Positions 35,693 through 45,709 of a stretch of 64,000 nucleotides of DNA are shown here, one piece after another. A program made the translations under genes and the position numbers. The DNA comes from Aliivibrio sp. S3MY1 (GTDB lineage Bacteria > Pseudomonadota > Gammaproteobacteria > Enterobacterales > Vibrionaceae). Below the pieces are notes generated by a model. That model worked only from the letters and a program-made list of their open reading frames with translations, was not told where the DNA came from and searched no databases. Position 1 is the stretch's first letter; each line of letters begins with the position of its first letter. Location of the stretch: NCBI RefSeq assembly GCF_028765575.1, contig NZ_JARACO010000017.1, positions 1 through 64,000 on the forward strand, read 5' to 3'.

Positions 35693-36916
35693 ATGTATGC
35701 ATACGTTGCCCGACAACCGATCCTGAGTCGGAAGAAACAAACGATAGGCTACGAACTACTTTTTCGTGACGGTGAAAGTAATGCGTTTCCTAATATAGAA
35801 GCAAATCAAGCAACGAGTCGTCTACTAGTTGAAAACTTTATGTCGACAGGTTGTAACCCTGCGCTAGAATCTCCTCGTAGTTTTATAAATTTCCCCCAAG
35901 AGTCATTAATATCTTTGGTTCCGACGGCATTTCCTAAGCGAAAAATTGTCGTCGAAGTATTAGAAACCTGTACCCCTAATGATGAGTTATTTAGTGCGAT
36001 TAAGCATTTGCATCGAATGGGGTATATTATTGCGTTGGATGATTTTAGTTTAGATGCGGCATGGGACCGTTTTTTACCTTATTCACATATCGTTAAGCTA
36101 GACATTATGCAATTAGGCATTGATGTGGCGTGTGAATACGTTAAACAACGTAAGCGACAGGGATGCAAGCGACATTATTTAGCAGAAAGAATTGAGACTA
36201 ATGATGAGTTTCAGCAGGTATTTGACGCCGGTTTCCATTTTTATCAGGGTTACTTTTTTAGTAAACCGGAAATCATTAAAAACCGCGTTGTAAAACCAGA
36301 AGAACTTCTTACGATGCAGCTATATCAGGAAGTGTGTTGTGAAGACGTGGATTTCTCTCGAATAGAGCAGTTGATTGCACAAGACGTCTCTTTATCTTAC
36401 CAGCTATTGAAGTTTGTAAATACAACATCAGTACGACTTGAAAATCCCATTTCATCATTTAAACAAGCATTAGTTTATCTTGGAGAAGAACAAATAAAAA
36501 TGTTTGTGACCTTGGTTGCTACGGCACATGCTGCGATCAATAAGCCCGAGGAATTGTATAAACAATCTTTAGTTAAAGGGCGTTTTTGTGAGTTGATGAT
36601 TTGCCGTATTCAAAATGGTACTCCAGGACAACAAGCATTTATTGTTGGATTATTCTCTCTGCTTGATGCCTTGCTCGATCGTAAGATTGATGATGTTTTA
36701 GAGCAGTTATCATTAGCTCGAGAAATAGAACAAGCTATCCTGCTCAGAGAAGGCTTATTAGGTTCTATGCTAGAGCTGTATGAAAGTATTGATAAAGGGG
36801 ATTGGAAAAGTATCGATCAAACCAGTCGACTGCTTGGATTCTCTCCAAAAACCGTAGAGAAAACGTATCAAGATGCAGAGAAATGGTATCGAATGATCTC
36901 ATGCCAATCTAACTAG
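35693..36916 (+). CDS. EAL-HDOD domain signalling protein
   Basis: 407 aa, YuxH-like architecture: an EAL domain (about 1-200) followed by an HDOD domain (about 200-400, with DVSLSYQLLKFVNTTSVRL). The catalytic EAL signature reads YELLFR, so Ala is replaced by Leu; Asn in INFPQ, the Glu of VVEVLE, ALDDFSLD, the Lys of VKLDIM, AERIET and QGYFFSKP remain recognisable. It may bind or slowly cleave cyclic di-GMP; whether it is active cannot be told by eye. V. cholerae has a similar EAL-HDOD gene near xerC as I recall. It acts in the cytoplasm, likely in motility or biofilm control. Confidence 0.88.
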   Translation: MYAYVARQPILSRKKQTIGYELLFRDGESNAFPNIEANQATSRLLVENFMSTGCNPALESPRSFINFPQESLISLVPTAFPKRKIVVEVLETCTPNDELFSAIKHLHRMGYIIALDDFSLDAAWDRFLPYSHIVKLDIMQLGIDVACEYVKQRKRQGCKRHYLAERIETNDEFQQVFDAGFHFYQGYFFSKPEIIKNRVVKPEELLTMQLYQEVCCEDVDFSRIEQLIAQDVSLSYQLLKFVNTTSVRLENPISSFKQALVYLGEEQIKMFVTLVATAHAAINKPEELYKQSLVKGRFCELMICRIQNGTPGQQAFIVGLFSLLDALLDRKIDDVLEQLSLAREIEQAILLREGLLGSMLELYESIDKGDWKSIDQTSRLLGFSPKTVEKTYQDAEKWYRMISCQSN

Positions 36917-36937
36917 CCATAGAATCTAAGCTAGAAT

Positions 36938-36997
36938 AAAAAGCCCCATTAAGTGCATCGCTTACTGTCGTAAGGACTGTATTTAGTGGGGCTTTTT
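36938..36997. terminator. Bidirectional terminator EAL-HDOD / AsmA-like
   Basis: Long stem-loop: AAAAAGCCCCATTAAGT pairs with ATTTAGTGGGGCTTTTT with small mismatches, and the internal part can fold further (CTTAC with GTAAG). Confidence 0.85.
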
Positions 36998-37020
36998 ATT
37001 GTCAGAAGTACTGATTGTGA

Positions 37021-38997
37021 TTATTGACAATAGTTGATGATATGGACTTCTTCAGAGAACAGTTTTTGTTTTATTTGGTGGCACTCTTGTGTAATTGAAG
37101 TGATGGCTTCTGCTTGTTCTGGGTTTACTAAATCATAATCTCCTTCAATGTTGTAGTTAAAACCTTCCCCAGTAATCATAATCGGTTCAATAGTAATGCG
37201 CCCACGGTTTGCTGTAACTGTGATTGGATCAATATGTATTGGATATTGCGTCACTGGTGTTTTTTCTTGGCTCTTTTCTTTCGTCTCGAGGGAGGCGTTA
37301 GGATGATCGTTCTCTGGAATTAATCCTAACTTATATTGCCACAATTCTTTGGCTGTCTTTGTTGTGATCATTTCTCTTGGGCTAACATTCAGCTCACCAT
37401 TAAAACTGTAGTTAAAGCTGTCTCTATTGACGGCTAATCCATTGCCATTAAAAGTGAATTCAGCGAGCCCATCAAGAGGGATTGGGTTTGAGAAAAAATG
37501 ACTAAGATAACTAACGGGTAACCCATCGCCATACGCCTCAAGTTGCCAAGGTTGACTGTCTTGCATTAATTGAATGCTACCAGTAAAGCCAATAAGCCCT
37601 TCGGGTAAAGGAAGTAGCGCACGTTCGATTGACCATAATCCATTTACTGTATTCATTTCTATCAATAATTGCTGACTTAACAAGTAATTGAAGCTTGCAT
37701 TAGAGGCGCTAATTGAAAGCTTACCATCCCATAACCCCCATTGTGTATCGCGTAATAAATCGAGATCATTACCTTCAACATTTACGCCTGATAATTGGTA
37801 AGGGTAAAGACTATTTAATTGGATCAGCTGAGTATTATTGAGATCTATTTTCGCTACTTTTACTTCGATTAACTGCTTTATATATTGGTTAAATGCTTGG
37901 GTTTCCTCATCAGTGATGATCCATTTCACTTGTTCTGCAGTAAAGGTTTTTAGGTTAATGGCATTTGGAGCTACCTGCCCTGAAAGCTGAATATTGCCAT
38001 CAAAGATATCGAAAGACAGGTTAGTGATGTCTGCTTTTTTACCATTAAGGGTTAAATTAATAATTGGGTTTTCAATAAGGTGTTGGTTCCAAATCACGCT
38101 ATCTGCGTTAAAGGAAATCGCAGCCTCGCTTTGTTGCCACAAATGATAAGGAAGCAGTACATTTTCAGCAGATAAACTTAAATTATTCACGCTAAATTGG
38201 GGCAATGCCACATTAATGTCTAGTAAATCAATACGCTCAAATTGGTAGGTGAAACCTTGTTGATTTAACCAATTTAATGGTTTTCCTATTATGTCTGCAT
38301 TATCAGATTCTAAATTAAAATTACGTAGCGTAAATTGAGGGATAGCCCATAAGGTATTTTCTTTTAGTTCTGCTTGAGCGGTAATCGTACTGTCTCGCCA
38401 AATAAAAGAAAGACCATGTAAAGCGGTGTAATTTTCGCTGTAATAGCCATCGATTAATACATCATTAAGTGCTTCGCCTTGCCAATACAATTGCTGTGTT
38501 GAAAATTGAAAACTGCCTTCAAAAGGAATTGCCGTATTATCTTGTACTGACCAATTGGTGAGTTGGATTTGTGCGTCACGAAGCACGAGCTCCTCATTAG
38601 CAAAATCTAAGTTAGAAATGCTTAATTGTTGTATGGAGAACCAATTCATCCCTTTATTTGTTGGAAGTCCGTCTTGCAAACTTAAGCCATCAATTTTGAT
38701 GCTATCAAAAGCCAATTTTCCTTTTTGTATTGGGTGTTGAGAAAGCCAGAAACCAAGCTGTTGGATCTGCAATGAGTGATCTTCTTGAACAACGATGACG
38801 TCAGAGAGCGTCAGATGTAAAGGAGATTGAATCGAATAATCAATATCACCAAAAGTGATTTTTTGGTTAGTGATTTTATTGATAAGAGGGGTTAATACCG
38901 GCTGTGCGTAAGGTGTATGCAAAAGGGATAAAAATGCGACCACAAGTAGCAGGCAAAAAGAGATAAGCCAACCCAGGCTTTTCAGTGTGGTGTACAT
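37021..38997 (-). CDS. AsmA-family envelope protein
   Basis: 658 aa from the ATG at 38997, which has GGAG six bases upstream; a longer frame from 39057 would add 20 hydrophobic residues without a ribosome site. An N-terminal membrane anchor (about 8-26) is followed by a long beta-rich periplasmic part, with AsmA-like segments at both ends (residues about 30-70, ITFGDIDYSIQSPLHLTLSD; and LDGLAEFTFNGNGL further on). AsmA-family proteins span the periplasm as lipid-transfer bridges. This one is shorter than TamB or YhdP and its function is unknown. It is a single gene, convergent with the EAL-HDOD gene. Confidence 0.8.
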   Translation of the reverse strand: MYTTLKSLGWLISFCLLLVVAFLSLLHTPYAQPVLTPLINKITNQKITFGDIDYSIQSPLHLTLSDVIVVQEDHSLQIQQLGFWLSQHPIQKGKLAFDSIKIDGLSLQDGLPTNKGMNWFSIQQLSISNLDFANEELVLRDAQIQLTNWSVQDNTAIPFEGSFQFSTQQLYWQGEALNDVLIDGYYSENYTALHGLSFIWRDSTITAQAELKENTLWAIPQFTLRNFNLESDNADIIGKPLNWLNQQGFTYQFERIDLLDINVALPQFSVNNLSLSAENVLLPYHLWQQSEAAISFNADSVIWNQHLIENPIINLTLNGKKADITNLSFDIFDGNIQLSGQVAPNAINLKTFTAEQVKWIITDEETQAFNQYIKQLIEVKVAKIDLNNTQLIQLNSLYPYQLSGVNVEGNDLDLLRDTQWGLWDGKLSISASNASFNYLLSQQLLIEMNTVNGLWSIERALLPLPEGLIGFTGSIQLMQDSQPWQLEAYGDGLPVSYLSHFFSNPIPLDGLAEFTFNGNGLAVNRDSFNYSFNGELNVSPREMITTKTAKELWQYKLGLIPENDHPNASLETKEKSQEKTPVTQYPIHIDPITVTANRGRITIEPIMITGEGFNYNIEGDYDLVNPEQAEAITSITQECHQIKQKLFSEEVHIINYCQ

Positions 38998-39119
38998 TGT
39001 TAACTCCAAAAGAAAAATAGGAATAGAAAGAGTGGAGTAAAAACCAAATGCAATCAAGTTATTGTGACGGTTTACTTAGAGGTAATCACTGTTTTGCACT
39101 GTTGTTTGAACTGATTGCA

Positions 39120-39148
39120 TAAAAAAGCCCTTCACAATGGAAAGGCTT
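39120..39148 (-). terminator. Terminator after pckA
   Basis: On the minus strand, AAGCCTTTC pairs with GAAGGGCTT (one mismatch-type pair), followed by T-run. Weaker than the others in the window. Confidence 0.6.
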
Positions 39149-39176
39149 GAATTTATAAATGTATTTACTAGATAAC

Positions 39177-40802
39177 CTAGTTAAGTTGAGGGCCAGCTTT
39201 AACTAGCGCCTTACCTTCGTCATTATCAGTGTATTGAGCAAAGTTTTTAATGAAGCGTTGAGCTAGATCTTCTGCTTTGCTGTCCCATTGTAGTGGGTCA
39301 GTGTAAGTATCGCGAGGATCTAAGATTGAGGTATCAACGCCTGGTAGTGATGTTGGTATTTCTAGGTTAAAGACTGGAATGTTTTTGGTTTTAGCGTGGT
39401 CGATTGAGCCATCTAAAATCGCATCAATAATTGCACGAGTATCTTGGATAGAGATACGTTTACCTGTGCCATTCCAACCGGTATTAACAATGTAGGCTTC
39501 TGCGCCAACGGCTTCCATTCGTTTTACAAGAACTTCGGCGTATTGTGTTGGGTGCAGTGTTAAGAACGCCGCGCCAAATGCTGCTGAGAACGTTGGTGTC
39601 GGCTCAGTAATACCACGTTCAGTACCGGCTAACTTAGCGGTAAAGCCTGATAGGAAGTGGTACTTAGTTTGTTCTGGTGTTAGTTTTGCTACAGGAGGTA
39701 GAACACCAAATGCATCTGCGGTTAAGAAAATAACTTTATTTGCATGGCCTGCTTTTGATACTGGCTTAACAATATTATCGATGTGATAAATTGGGTAAGA
39801 AACACGAGTGTTTTCAGTTTTAGAACCATCATCGAAATCAATGGTGCCGTCACTACGAACAGTTACGTTCTCAAGTAGAGCGTCACGGCGAATTGCGTTG
39901 AAAATATCAGGTTCAGCGTCTTTAGATAGGCGAATTGTTTTTGCGTAACAACCCCCCTCAAAGTTGAAGATACCGTCATTATCCCAACCGTGTTCGTCAT
40001 CACCAATGAGTTGGCGTTTTGGATCGGTTGAAAGCGTGGTTTTACCTGTACCTGATAAACCAAAGAATACCGCGACATCACCTTCTTTACCTACATTGGC
40101 AGAGCAGTGCATTGATGCAATCCCTTTTAGTGGAAGAAGATAGTTCATCATTGCGAACATGCCTTTTTTCATTTCACCGCCGTACCAAGTACCACCGATA
40201 ATTTGAACACGTTCTGTTAGGTTGAAGGCGACAAAGTTTTCAGAGTTTAGGCCTTGTGCTTCATAATTAGGGTTTGTGACTTTCGCGCCGTTCATTACCA
40301 CAAAATCAGGTTCAAACGTTGCTAGCTCTTCTTCTGTTGGACGAATGAACATGTTTTTTACGAAATGTGCTTGCCATGCCACTTCCGTAATCACTCGAAC
40401 ACTCAAACGAGTATCAGGGTTTGCACCACAATAACCGTCAATAACAAATAGGCGCTTACCAGAGAGTTGTTCTGTGACTAGGGCTTTTAGATCATCCCAA
40501 ACTGCTGGAGTAATAGCTTTATTGTCGTTTTTACCTTGATCAGACCACCACAGTGTCTCTTTTGTCGTGTCATCTTTTACGATGTATTTATCTTTTGGTG
40601 AACGGCCAGTAAAAATACCAGTATCTACCGCAACTGAGCCAAGCTCTGTCATTACACCACGCTCATAACCTTCTAGGTCAGGACGTGTTTCTTCTTCGAA
40701 CAATTGATCATAACTTGGGTTACGTAGAACATCAGTAACATTAGTTAGACCATGTTGAGTAAGATCGAGCTGTGCAGCCTTTTTATGTTCCATAACAGTC
40801 AT
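39177..40802 (-). CDS. pckA: Phosphoenolpyruvate carboxykinase (ATP)
   Basis: 541 aa, as E. coli Pck (540). Converts oxaloacetate and ATP to PEP, CO2 and ADP at the entry to gluconeogenesis. Kinase-1a P-loop GLSGTGKTT near residue 248, kinase-2 motif DDEHGW, PEPCK signature in GCYAKTIRL, and substrate motif [10 protein letters not shown] are present. AAGGAG is five bases before the ATG. Downstream of hslR-hslO in the same direction, the conserved order. Usually CRP-activated; I do not see a clear CRP site in the 338-bp upstream region. Confidence 0.97.
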   Translation of the reverse strand: MTVMEHKKAAQLDLTQHGLTNVTDVLRNPSYDQLFEEETRPDLEGYERGVMTELGSVAVDTGIFTGRSPKDKYIVKDDTTKETLWWSDQGKNDNKAITPAVWDDLKALVTEQLSGKRLFVIDGYCGANPDTRLSVRVITEVAWQAHFVKNMFIRPTEEELATFEPDFVVMNGAKVTNPNYEAQGLNSENFVAFNLTERVQIIGGTWYGGEMKKGMFAMMNYLLPLKGIASMHCSANVGKEGDVAVFFGLSGTGKTTLSTDPKRQLIGDDEHGWDNDGIFNFEGGCYAKTIRLSKDAEPDIFNAIRRDALLENVTVRSDGTIDFDDGSKTENTRVSYPIYHIDNIVKPVSKAGHANKVIFLTADAFGVLPPVAKLTPEQTKYHFLSGFTAKLAGTERGITEPTPTFSAAFGAAFLTLHPTQYAEVLVKRMEAVGAEAYIVNTGWNGTGKRISIQDTRAIIDAILDGSIDHAKTKNIPVFNLEIPTSLPGVDTSILDPRDTYTDPLQWDSKAEDLAQRFIKNFAQYTDNDEGKALVKAGPQLN

Positions 40803-41140
40803 AGGAGCTCCTTAAAGGAATTTTGTAGGGATTTCTAATATTTCTAATTATTTGTCTTCTGCTAATCATGCTAACAATGCGGTAAATTGAAAACAGGGAG
40901 ATGAATCATAAATTAACCACAAAGTAGTAGTGATTATTTAATCGCCATCACAAAATAGCAATAGTCCTATTCTACTCTTAAAGAAATCGTTTGCGCTAGA
41001 TGTGATTGATTATTATTTAAGCAAAATTAAGTGTGGATAAGTGGAATTAAAAAGGTGTTTGATATCAAATTTAGTTATAAAAAAAGCCAACCTAATGGCT
41101 GGCTTTTCGACAAAATAAGTAACTTATTCTAGATGGAAAA
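40803..41140 (-). other. Intergenic region hslO / pckA
   Basis: About 338 bp. It holds the hslO terminator at 41080-41106 and must hold the pckA promoter. Reading the minus strand, I see no strong -35/-10 pair; TGTGATTGATTATTA (near 41000, plus strand) is at best a poor CRP-like half site. Confidence 0.5.
41080..41106 (-). terminator. Terminator of hslR-hslO
   Basis: On the minus strand, AAAAGCCA pairs with TGGCTTTT, followed by a T-run of about seven. Confidence 0.85.
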
Positions 41141-42016
41141 TTAATGAACAGTATCATTACCTTTTGTCGCATCTTCAAAAATATTCGCCACATCGATGCT
41201 GTCAAAGTCGTAGCTTGTACCACAGTAATCACAATGCAAAGAGACTTTGCCTTCTGTTTTTACGATGTCATCAACTTCAGCTCTTTCAATCGTAACGATT
41301 GCACCTGCGCTGCGCTCACGAGAACAACCACAGAAGAACTCAACATGTTGAGGTTCAAATAATTGCACTTTATCTTGGTTGTATAAACGGTATAGAACGT
41401 CTTCGCCTTCTAGGCCAAATAGCTCTTCGTTTTTAATGGTATCAGTCAGTTGTTCTAGATGTTCGAAGTCATCTGCAGAGCCAGTACCGTCAGGCATAAC
41501 TTGCAGTAGCATACCCGCGGCATGAGGTTTGCCTTCAAATTCACCTAGGCGTAACCATAGGCGAGTTTTTAATTGCTCAGAACGCTCAAAGTAACCTTCA
41601 AAACAAGCGGCTAAATCCTTACCGTCAAGTGCAACAACCCCTTGGTAGCGCTCACCATCTTTTGGTGCGATAGTAATAACTAGGTAACCTTTACCCATTA
41701 ATTGGTGCAGTGTGGCATCATCAGAAATTTGGCCATCAAAGCGAGCGACACCACGAACTTTTTGATCGTTATCGCCATTAATTACCACAAGAGAAACAGG
41801 ACCGTCACCTTGAAGTTGAAGGGTAATTGAGCCTTCAAATTTTAATGTTGCAGTGAGTAGTGTGGTTGCAACTAATAGCTCACCCAAAAGGTTTTGTACT
41901 GCTTTAGGGTATTCCTTGCTAGAAATGATTTGTTGGTAAGCATCATCTAATTGAACAAGTTCACCACGAACAGATAAATCTTCAAATAGGTAACGATGCA
42001 ATATGTTATTTGCCAT
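41141..42016 (-). CDS. hslO: Redox-regulated chaperone Hsp33
   Basis: 291 aa, as E. coli HslO (292). A cytoplasmic holdase switched on by oxidative and heat stress when its zinc is lost and cysteines form disulphides. The zinc cysteines are in [10 protein letters not shown] and CDYCGTS (CxC and CxxC). Start: the ATG at 42016 has TGGAG six bases upstream and gives [20 protein letters not shown]; the TTG at 42031 lies within that site. It follows hslR by 40 bp in one operon. Confidence 0.97.
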   Translation of the reverse strand: MANNILHRYLFEDLSVRGELVQLDDAYQQIISSKEYPKAVQNLLGELLVATTLLTATLKFEGSITLQLQGDGPVSLVVINGDNDQKVRGVARFDGQISDDATLHQLMGKGYLVITIAPKDGERYQGVVALDGKDLAACFEGYFERSEQLKTRLWLRLGEFEGKPHAAGMLLQVMPDGTGSADDFEHLEQLTDTIKNEELFGLEGEDVLYRLYNQDKVQLFEPQHVEFFCGCSRERSAGAIVTIERAEVDDIVKTEGKVSLHCDYCGTSYDFDSIDVANIFEDATKGNDTVH

Positions 42017-42056
42017 GAAATACTCCAGCAATTGTATTAAGGGTTGTTGTCGGTGA

Positions 42057-42458
42057 TTATTGTTGCTTGAATCTCATGATATCACGTCGCTGTTTTTTAT
42101 CTGGACGTTTATCAGGATGTGGACTGCCAAGTGAATTGAGTTTGCGTAATTTTGCATTCTCTTCACGCTGCTTAATGCTACTTTCCGTTTCTTTATAAAG
42201 CGTTTGTGCAACAGGGGCACCGCGACGTTGATCTGAAAGAATTTCAATAACCACGACGATTTCTTCATTGTTGCCTTGGCGAAGTTTAACTTCTGCACCA
42301 ACTTCTACTAATTTACTTGGTTTAGCTCGTTGGCCATTATAATGAACTTTACCGCCATCAACCATGTTTCTCGCAATAGAGCGAGTCTTGTAAAAACGAG
42401 CAGCCCAGAGCCATTTATCGAGTCTGATGCCATCGTTGGTATTAGATTTTGAACTCAT
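42057..42458 (-). CDS. hslR: Heat-shock protein 15, S4-domain ribosome rescue factor
   Basis: 133 aa, as E. coli Hsp15. The S4 RNA-binding domain covers about residues 10-70 ([20 protein letters not shown], then [19 protein letters not shown]), followed by a basic C-terminal tail rich in Lys and Arg. It binds 50S subunits carrying a stalled peptidyl-tRNA. First gene of the hslR-hslO operon, preceded by a sigma-32-like promoter. Confidence 0.96.
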   Translation of the reverse strand: MSSKSNTNDGIRLDKWLWAARFYKTRSIARNMVDGGKVHYNGQRAKPSKLVEVGAEVKLRQGNNEEIVVVIEILSDQRRGAPVAQTLYKETESSIKQREENAKLRKLNSLGSPHPDKRPDKKQRRDIMRFKQQ

Positions 42459-42492
42459 TATGTCTACCTAATGTCTTACTTCTCTGCTTATT

Positions 42493-42520
42493 TAATGGTG
42501 TCAGGAATTTTTTTTTCAAT
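42493..42520 (-). promoter_or_regulatory. Candidate sigma-32 promoter of hslR-hslO
   Basis: On the minus strand, ATTGAAA (42514-42520), a 13-bp spacer and CACCATTA (42493-42500). This closely follows the sigma-32 form and repeats the pattern found before prlC. It lies about 35 bp before hslR. hslR and hslO are heat-shock genes in E. coli. Confidence 0.7.
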
Positions 42521-42737
42521 CTTTTGAGGAGAATTAATCAAAATTCATAAGCAACTAGAGTCATTAATGAGAAATAATGCTCTAATAACGAGTTACCCTC
42601 TTTAATTTCGTGATATGGCTGCGAGTAATTCAATAAAACGACATTATTCTCGGTAATTATGCCGCGATATTTTATAATTCATACAGACATCAACTGTTTA
42701 ATTGACTTTGTAACATAGAAAGGAAGCTCTGAGCCTA
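42521..42737 (+). promoter_or_regulatory. Upstream region of the type II secretion operon
   Basis: A -10-like TATAAT lies at 42673-42678 about 60 bp before gspC, without a good -35 at 16-18 bp, so the promoter may be activator-dependent. Nothing else is seen. Divergent from hslR. Confidence 0.35.
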
Positions 42738-43646
42738 ATGATAGCTAATATGAAAATAGAAAAAATTTCTCAATATTGGTCGGTATATCAATCTACGATA
42801 TCTAAAAGTTTAACTGTTGTGTTGGTTGCTTGTTTTGCGTGGATTTTTGGCTCTCTCTTTTGGTCGATGCTTGCTCCTCAAGCTTCAGTTTCTCAATGGC
42901 AGCCTAAAACTGTGGTTGCCGCGAATACACAAAAGAAAAACGGGGATGACTCTTTATCTGGTTTATTAAATGGCCAAGTATTTGGGCGCTTTAATGCAGA
43001 GAAAAAAGTCGAAAAACCAAAAGTAGTTGAAGTGAAAGATGCCCCTAAGACTCGCTTAAATTTAACCTTAGCAGGAGTGGTTTCCAGTTCTAATCCTATA
43101 CTGAGTTTAGCGGTTATTGCGAATCGAGGAAAACAGAATACGTACGGTATTGATGAGACGATTGATGGAACGCGTGCAACCGTAAAAGCGATCATTGTCG
43201 ATCGTATAATTATCTCTAATAATGGTCGTGATGAAACCTTAATGTTAGAAGGTATTGAGTACACTAAAATATCAACGGAGAGAAATAGTACGGGTAGTAC
43301 TGGCACCGTGTTGGGAAATAATCGTCAAAACTCTAATCAAGATGAACTCGATAATATTCGTAGAGAAATGGCTAAAAATCCGCAATCGGTATTGAAATAC
43401 ATTCGTCTTTCTCAAGTGTCTGATAATGGAAAGATTACAGGGTATCGTGTTAATCCAGGTAAAGATCGCAAATTATTTGATTCAGTTGGCCTTAAGCCAG
43501 GTGATATAGCGACCAGTTTAAATGGGATTGATTTAACCGATCCTGCCGCAATGAGTACATTGTGGAAAAATATGTCAGAAATGACAGAGCTTAATTTAAC
43601 CGTTCAGCGTAACGGCCAACTACATGACATTTTTATCGGTTTATAA
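42738..43646 (+). CDS. gspC: Type II secretion protein GspC (EpsC)
   Basis: 302 aa inner-membrane clamp that links the assembly platform to the secretin. Short cytoplasmic start, one membrane helix (about 22-43, SLTVVLVACFAWIFGSLF), the periplasmic homology region (about 70-165), and a C-terminal PDZ domain (about 215-302, with GYRVNPGKDRKLFDSVGLKPGD). First gene of the twelve-gene operon gspC to gspN, 32 bp before gspD. The Vibrio name is epsC. Confidence 0.95.
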   Translation: MIANMKIEKISQYWSVYQSTISKSLTVVLVACFAWIFGSLFWSMLAPQASVSQWQPKTVVAANTQKKNGDDSLSGLLNGQVFGRFNAEKKVEKPKVVEVKDAPKTRLNLTLAGVVSSSNPILSLAVIANRGKQNTYGIDETIDGTRATVKAIIVDRIIISNNGRDETLMLEGIEYTKISTERNSTGSTGTVLGNNRQNSNQDELDNIRREMAKNPQSVLKYIRLSQVSDNGKITGYRVNPGKDRKLFDSVGLKPGDIATSLNGIDLTDPAAMSTLWKNMSEMTELNLTVQRNGQLHDIFIGL

Positions 43647-43678
43647 CGGGTAAATAAGAAAATGAATAAGGGTATATT

Positions 43679-45709
43679 GTGAAAAAGTGGATAGGCAAGG
43701 GATCCTTATTACTTGCGGGCAGCATGATGTGGACATCGGCTATCGCAAATGACTTTAGTGCTAGCTTTAAAGGAACTGATATTCAAGAGTTCATCAATAT
43801 TGTGGGTCGAAACTTAGAAAAGACCATTATTGTAGATCCCTCTGTTCGTGGCAAAGTGGATGTTCGTAGCTATGACTTATTAAATGAAGAGCAATACTAT
43901 CAGTTCTTTTTAAGTGTACTTGAAGTGTATGGTTACGCTGTTGTAGAGATGGACAGTGGTATTTTAAAAGTCATTAAAGATAAAGACGCAAAAACCTCAG
44001 CCGTTCCAGTACTTGGTGCAAAAGACAACATTACGGGTGATGCGGTAATTACTCGTGTTATTGCGGTACGTAATGTCTCTGTTCGTGAGTTATCTCCTCT
44101 GCTACGTCAACTTAATGATAATGCGGGTGCCGGTAACGTTGTTCATTATGACCCTGCCAATATCATCATGATCACGGGCCGTGCGGCAGTTGTGAATCGC
44201 TTGGCTGAAATTATTGAACGTGTTGACCAAGCTGGCGATAAAGAAATTGAAGTGGTTGATTTACAAAATGCATCCGCTGCAGAAATGGTGCGGATTGTCG
44301 ATGCGCTAAATAAAACCACAGAAGCTAAAAATACCCCTGCCTTTTTACAGCCTAAATTGGTTGCGGATGAGCGTACTAACTCGATTCTTATTTCGGGAGA
44401 CCCAAAAGTACGTAATCGCCTTAAAAAATTAATTAATCAACTTGATGTTGAAATGGCGAGTAAAGGTAATAACCAAGTTGTTTATTTACGTTATGCCAAA
44501 GCAGAAGATTTAGTTGATGTATTAAAAGGAGTTTCAGATAACTTAACGGCAGGCAAAGGAGGTGCTCAAAAAGGGGGGGCGAATAATCGTAGTGATGTGA
44601 TGATCTCTGCTCATGCTGACACCAATGCCTTAGTTATTACTGCGCCGCCAGATGTAATGCGTGCGGTGAAGGATGTTATTGCTCAACTAGATATTCGTCG
44701 TGCTCAAGTATTAATTGAAGCATTGATTGTTGAACTTGCTGAAGGTGATGGCATCAACCTTGGTGTGCAATGGGGTAATCTAGAAACTGGTGCGATGATC
44801 CAATACAGCAACACAGGTGCATCGATTGGTGCCACTATGGTGGGGTTGGAAGAGGCAAAAGGGTCAACAACCACTGAGAAAATTTACGATTCAGCGGGTA
44901 ATCAAACGGGTTATAAAGACATAACAGAAGAAGGTGATTATACCGCGCTAGCTTCAGCATTAGGCGGCGTTCAAGGTGCGGCGGTTAGTGTCATGATGGG
45001 GGATTGGGCTGCATTGATTACTGCCGTATCAACAGATTCAAACAGTAATATTCTGTCGTCACCGAGCATTACCGTAATGGATAATGGTGAAGCGTCATTT
45101 ATTGTCGGTGAAGAAGTTCCAGTATTAACGGGAGCGACATCAGGTTCAAATAATGATAATCCATTCCAAACGGTTGATCGTAAAGAAGTTGGTATCAAGC
45201 TTAAAGTTGTACCACAAATCAATGAAGGTAATTCAGTTCGTTTAGATATCGAGCAAGAAGTCTCTAACGTATTGGGTGCTAATGGTGCCGTGGATGTGCG
45301 TTTTGCTAAGCGCCAGCTAAATACGTCTGTGATGGTTGAAGATGGCAAGATGCTTGTTCTTGGTGGTTTGGTTGATGAGAGGGCACTAGAGAGTGAATCA
45401 AAAGTTCCTTTCTTAGGTGATATACCTATCTTAGGCTACCTATTTAAATCAACCAGTACGCAAGTTGAGAAGAAGAATTTGATGGTCTTCATCAAGCCAA
45501 CCATTATTCGTGATGGCATGACGGCTGATGGGATCACTCAACGTAAATATAACTACATTCGAGCAGAGCAATTGTATAACGCGGAGAAAGGTTTGAAATT
45601 GATGGATGATGCCCACATTCCGGTATTACCTAAATTTGGTAAAGATATTAATCATCCGGCAGAGATCCAGGCGTTCTACGAACAATTTAGTGAAGAGAAG
45701 GAAAAATAA
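43679..45709 (+). CDS. gspD: Type II secretion outer-membrane secretin GspD (EpsD)
   Basis: 676 aa. A signal peptide (about 1-24) is followed by N0 ([20 protein letters not shown]), N1 to N3 domains and the secretin barrel (about 335-610, with [16 protein letters not shown], the secretin signature), then an S-domain tail that binds pilotin. It forms the multimeric outer-membrane gate through which folded proteins leave the cell. Starts at GTG with AAGG seven bases upstream. Its stop overlaps the gspE start. Confidence 0.97.
   Translation: MKKWIGKGSLLLAGSMMWTSAIANDFSASFKGTDIQEFINIVGRNLEKTIIVDPSVRGKVDVRSYDLLNEEQYYQFFLSVLEVYGYAVVEMDSGILKVIKDKDAKTSAVPVLGAKDNITGDAVITRVIAVRNVSVRELSPLLRQLNDNAGAGNVVHYDPANIIMITGRAAVVNRLAEIIERVDQAGDKEIEVVDLQNASAAEMVRIVDALNKTTEAKNTPAFLQPKLVADERTNSILISGDPKVRNRLKKLINQLDVEMASKGNNQVVYLRYAKAEDLVDVLKGVSDNLTAGKGGAQKGGANNRSDVMISAHADTNALVITAPPDVMRAVKDVIAQLDIRRAQVLIEALIVELAEGDGINLGVQWGNLETGAMIQYSNTGASIGATMVGLEEAKGSTTTEKIYDSAGNQTGYKDITEEGDYTALASALGGVQGAAVSVMMGDWAALITAVSTDSNSNILSSPSITVMDNGEASFIVGEEVPVLTGATSGSNNDNPFQTVDRKEVGIKLKVVPQINEGNSVRLDIEQEVSNVLGANGAVDVRFAKRQLNTSVMVEDGKMLVLGGLVDERALESESKVPFLGDIPILGYLFKSTSTQVEKKNLMVFIKPTIIRDGMTADGITQRKYNYIRAEQLYNAEKGLKLMDDAHIPVLPKFGKDINHPAEIQAFYEQFSEEKEK

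Noticed and set aside
41000-41030. CRP-like site upstream of pckA.
   Set aside because: Only one half-site (TGTGA) is convincing and its partner is poor, so I do not list it as a feature.
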